Origin: a virus
Length of the DNA stretch: 25,282 nt
IMG/VR virus record: IMGVR_UViG_3300005833_000011
Coordinates: 1 to 25,282 of that record
Direction: 5' to 3' (one strand)
Positions 22,845 to 25,282 of this stretch are shown one piece after another. Under the pieces are notes generated by a model. It worked only from the letters and a program-made list of their open reading frames with translations. It did no database searches and was not told the DNA's origin. Position numbers and translations under genes: made by a program. Every line of letters begins with the position of its first letter. Position 1 is the stretch's first letter.

Positions 22845-24541
22845 AGCGCACCCTATTCGTGTTGGCTCTCCTGCTGGTCCTGGCTTCTCCCTCCTGGGCC
22901 ACGCTCTGGTATGTCGATAATACGGCGACTGGCTCGAACAATGGCACCTCCTGGGCGAATGCCTGGACGGGCGCAGCGTCGATTGCAGGATTAAGCGCTG
23001 GCGATACCGTTTACATCAGTGGCGGAGCATCAGGGAAAACATACTCGTGGCCAGCGAATTGGGTACCCGCGAGCGGGACCGCTGGAAATCCTATTACTTA
23101 TGCCGTCGGACAAGATGCTGGACATACCGGCACAGTGACATTCACGCGCAGCGGATCTACTGCTGAGCAAGCATTCATCCTGGGCACCAATGTCCGGTAT
23201 ATGAACATCACAGGTGAAGTCTCCGGTCAACGCAAGATGATGGTGGATAGCACCTATTCGCACTTCTTCTATGCGCTGGGCGCGACCGACAAGCACATCA
23301 GCATGAAGTATTTTACGAGCACGGCTGGAGTCTGGCACGGCTATGGTGGCTACTACGAATTATCCTATGCTGACATTACCCCAATGATTAACTTTACCCC
23401 GAATGCAGCAGCGGTGACACACTTTGGGGAAACCGGCCCGACGACCGGCTATGGCATCAACTCTCTGCATCACAATATCATTCGCATTGTGCACAAGCAT
23501 ACAGCAGGACTTGGTCTCGATGGGATCAAGTTTTTTTCCAACACCGATATTCACGACAACACCATCATTGGATATTACGATGCCTCCTATACAGGAGGTG
23601 AACACCAAGATGCGATACAGACCGGAGCGAACGGAACCACATACAACCGCATCTATAATAACTACTTTGAGAATGTCAGCAATGCCGCTATTTTCCTTCA
23701 GATGTTCGGCGTGAGCGGCTCGACCACTCGCGTCTATAACAACATCATGAATGTGAATGAGGTTGGGATGGACTGGGGAGCTTATGCCTGTATCCAAGTG
23801 GGCTCCAGTCCGCCAGGTGGCACATTAAGCGATACAATCATTGCGAACAATACGTGCGTGGCAGGCGGGACGCAGCGAGGCATCTTCTTTAATGTTGGGA
23901 ACGTGTTTACACCCTCGTCAGATGTCTATCTTGTCAATAATTTGATCTATAACGCATTGAGCGGCGAGACGATCGCAGGGACTACGACAGGGGCAACCGT
24001 CTCCAACAACGTCGGTGGGACGACCAATCTCGCCTTTGCCGCCAATGCGGTCTATCCCAACAACAACTTTCGGCTCACCGAAGCGGCCACTGCCGCCATC
24101 GATGCGGGCATCAGCCCGGCCTACCTTACGAGCGTCTATACGACGGATCTCTTTGGCATCACCCGTCCCACGGGGGCACAATGGGACGTGGGGGCGGCAG
24201 AACTTTTTGGCAATCCTCCGCCGAACGCTCCAACCGGCCTGCATATGGCGGCATTTACCGGACCTACATGGGCGGTCTTGATCTGGTCTCCCAATACTGA
24301 TGCCGATTTCGCCTGCTATCATGGCTATCGCAGCCTGGTCTCGGGCACCTATAGCGCCGTGCCACTCTTCACCATTACGGCGGCCAGTGCAGCAGCGGCA
24401 CGAAGTCCCATGACGCAATACTTCGACAGCAAGCTCTATACCGCCGGCACCTATTATTATAAAATTGCTGCGTGCGATGTGGACACGAATATCAGCGCCC
24501 TCTCCAGCGAAGTCTCCATCACCGTCACCGGCAAGCAGTAG
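22841..24541 (+). CDS. Exported right-handed beta-helix protein with C-terminal FN3-like domain
   Basis: This 566-aa protein starts at ATG 22841 (SD ggaggt, overlapping the previous stop). Residues 1-20 are a signal peptide (MKRTLFVLALLLVLASPSWA). The next part, LWYVDNTATGSNNGTSWANA, is the usual opening of secreted pectate-lyase-like beta-helix proteins. Repeated Asn-rich coils follow (FFSNTDIHDNTIIGYY, NRIYNNYFENVSNAAIFLQ, VYLVNNLIYNAL), with a possible active-site motif HQDAIQ at 255-260. Residues about 459-566 look like a fibronectin type III domain (APTGLHMAAFTG to SALSSEVSITV). It may be a polysaccharide lyase, hydrolase or binding protein; the substrate is unknown. The sequence gives the fold, not the chemistry. 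Confidence 0.8.
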   Translation: MKRTLFVLALLLVLASPSWATLWYVDNTATGSNNGTSWANAWTGAASIAGLSAGDTVYISGGASGKTYSWPANWVPASGTAGNPITYAVGQDAGHTGTVTFTRSGSTAEQAFILGTNVRYMNITGEVSGQRKMMVDSTYSHFFYALGATDKHISMKYFTSTAGVWHGYGGYYELSYADITPMINFTPNAAAVTHFGETGPTTGYGINSLHHNIIRIVHKHTAGLGLDGIKFFSNTDIHDNTIIGYYDASYTGGEHQDAIQTGANGTTYNRIYNNYFENVSNAAIFLQMFGVSGSTTRVYNNIMNVNEVGMDWGAYACIQVGSSPPGGTLSDTIIANNTCVAGGTQRGIFFNVGNVFTPSSDVYLVNNLIYNALSGETIAGTTTGATVSNNVGGTTNLAFAANAVYPNNNFRLTEAATAAIDAGISPAYLTSVYTTDLFGITRPTGAQWDVGAAELFGNPPPNAPTGLHMAAFTGPTWAVLIWSPNTDADFACYHGYRSLVSGTYSAVPLFTITAASAAAARSPMTQYFDSKLYTAGTYYYKIAACDVDTNISALSSEVSITVTGKQ

Positions 24542-24550
24542 GAGGCGCCT

Positions 24551-24781
24551 ATGTCCATCCCCTTAGCCCAGAAGATTGACCAGATCAAAGTACGGTACCA
24601 GGGCGAAACGAGTGTGCCGCCGCATGAGATCCTGGCGATCTGCGAGGCCCTGAACAGCCGTATCGACAATCTGCTCAGCCAGGTGTCACCCACCCTAGAG
24701 GCCATGGTGCGGCTGGATGCGCGGCTCAACGCGGTGGAACGCCTCGCGGCCACCTATAACCCGGATGCGAGGGGACGATGA
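24551..24781 (+). CDS. Small coiled-coil protein upstream of the endolysin
   Basis: This 76-aa protein starts at ATG 24551 after a perfect aggagg SD. It is helical and charged (ILAICEALNSRIDNLLSQ, VRLDARLNAVERLAATY), with heptad-like leucines suggesting a coiled coil, and no transmembrane segment. It overlaps the lysozyme gene by 4 nt (ATGA). The position invites the label 'holin', but it has no membrane segment, so I do not call it one. Its function is unknown. Confidence 0.65.
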   Translation: MSIPLAQKIDQIKVRYQGETSVPPHEILAICEALNSRIDNLLSQVSPTLEAMVRLDARLNAVERLAATYNPDARGR

Positions 24782-25197
24782 GCGACGTAGAGGATATGTT
24801 GCGGCATCAGGAAGGCGAGCGACTCACCCCCTACGTTGATAGTGTCGGCAAGATCACCATTGGCATTGGCCGGAATCTCACGGACAAGGGCATCTCGGCA
24901 GAGGAAAGCCGCATGTTCTTTTACCGTGATGTGGCGGATGCCATGCAGGACGTGCTGCATTGCTTCTCCTGCTATGAGCAGCTCAGCCGGCCACGGCAAC
25001 TGGTGTTGATTAGCATGGCGTTTAATTTAGGTAGGGAACGGTTATCGAAGTTTGTACGATTCATTGGCGCTGTTCATCTCGGCAAGTACGATGAAGCCGC
25101 AGCAGAAATGCTGAACAGTAAGTGGGCGGAGCAAGTCGGCACACGCGCGACCACGCTGGCCCACATGATGCGCACCAATGAAAGCGAATGGGTCTAA
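24778..25197 (+). CDS. Endolysin, T4-type lysozyme (GH24)
   Basis: This 139-aa muramidase cuts the glycan chain of peptidoglycan to lyse the host. The T4 lysozyme catalytic triad is visible: Glu12 in MLRHQEGERL, Asp21 in YVDSVG and Thr27 in ITIGIGR. Downstream the family blocks LVLISMAFNLGRERLSKF and SKWAEQVGTRATTLAHMM are present. It has no signal peptide or SAR anchor, so it needs a holin or similar to reach the cell wall; none is visible in this window. Its start overlaps the coiled-coil gene (ATGA). Confidence 0.93.
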   Translation: MSDVEDMLRHQEGERLTPYVDSVGKITIGIGRNLTDKGISAEESRMFFYRDVADAMQDVLHCFSCYEQLSRPRQLVLISMAFNLGRERLSKFVRFIGAVHLGKYDEAAAEMLNSKWAEQVGTRATTLAHMMRTNESEWV

Positions 25198-25199
25198 CG

Positions 25200-25282
25200 A
25201 TGATATTTAGAAAGAAACCAGTGGTGATTGAGGCAATGGAATATAAGGGAGATGGCAATTCCTTTGATATTGAAGCATGGTC
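25200..25282 (+). CDS. Small phage protein of the 'FRKKPVVIEA' type, partial at window end
   Basis: The ATG at 25200 opens a frame that runs off the right edge. The first residues MIFRKKPVVIEAMEYKGDG and then SFDIEAW match the start of a family of small phage proteins (often annotated as PGDYG-like or as unknown), whose function is not established. It follows the lysozyme stop by 2 nt. Only 27 codons are visible, so the call rests on the N-terminal motif alone. Confidence 0.6.
   Translation, partial: MIFRKKPVVIEAMEYKGDGNSFDIEAW

Noticed and set aside
24551-24781. Holin assignment for the gene before the lysozyme
   Set aside because: The protein is charged and coiled-coil with no membrane-spanning stretch.
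1-25282. T7-type phage RNA polymerase promoters, CRISPR arrays, tRNAs, integrase or diversity-generating retroelement
   Set aside because: No repeated long promoter motif in the gaps between genes, no regular repeat/spacer pattern, no cloverleaf, and no integrase or reverse transcriptase motif in any frame.

Overview
The window is about 25 kb of a tailed-phage genome, or a prophage in that form. It covers almost the whole late (virion morphogenesis) region of a short-tailed, T7-like podovirus. The DNA is clearly GC-rich by eye. Genes are packed head to tail, nearly all on the + strand, often with ATGA or TAATG stop/start overlaps and strong Shine-Dalgarno (SD) sequences. I see no tRNA, rRNA, integrase, insertion sequence, CRISPR array or reverse transcriptase. 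The host is probably a Gram-negative bacterium, because the region carries a PagL-like lipid A deacylase homologue and several Sec signal peptides. The host genus cannot be read from the sequence.

Layout. (1) 1-5651, packaging and head assembly: large terminase, a small proline-rich protein, a mini zinc-finger protein, the portal (T7 gp8 type), a second small Cys-rich protein, a Bbp19-like protein, the scaffold and two small unknowns. (2) 5652-5799, a strongly structured leader ahead of the major capsid gene. (3) 5800-9875, the major capsid protein followed by seven small genes. Most look like beta-rich virion decoration proteins; one is coiled-coil and one is a collagen-like fibre. (4) 9887-12938, tail tubular proteins A and B (gp11 and gp12 types). 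(5) 12935-18697, internal virion/ejection proteins in T7 order: gp13-like (GNAT fold), gp14-like, gp15-like and gp16-like. (6) 18707-20458, tail fibre with a T7 gp17-type N-terminus. (7) 20455-24541, an accessory block: a PagL-like enzyme on the - strand, then four consecutive + strand genes that each begin with a Sec signal peptide, ending in a beta-helix/FN3 protein. (8) 24551-25282, a small coiled-coil protein, a T4-type lysozyme (endolysin), and the start of a small 'FRKKPVVIEA' protein cut by the window edge.

The most unusual content is envelope-directed. Two isolated - strand genes (13788-13991 and 20455-20868) are wedged between late genes. In both, the stop codon overlaps the preceding + strand gene's stop by exactly 4 nt, and both predict exported or outer-membrane products. 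With the four-gene signal-peptide cassette this makes six candidate exported proteins, which is not normal for a podovirus structural region. It suggests a module that remodels the surface of the infected cell (lipid A and polysaccharide), perhaps for superinfection exclusion, capsule or LPS modification, or lysis. The second unusual element is the capsid leader. It can fold into a helix (5702-5707 with 5791-5796) that encloses three hairpins and occludes the capsid ribosome-binding site, which suggests RNA-level control of capsid synthesis.
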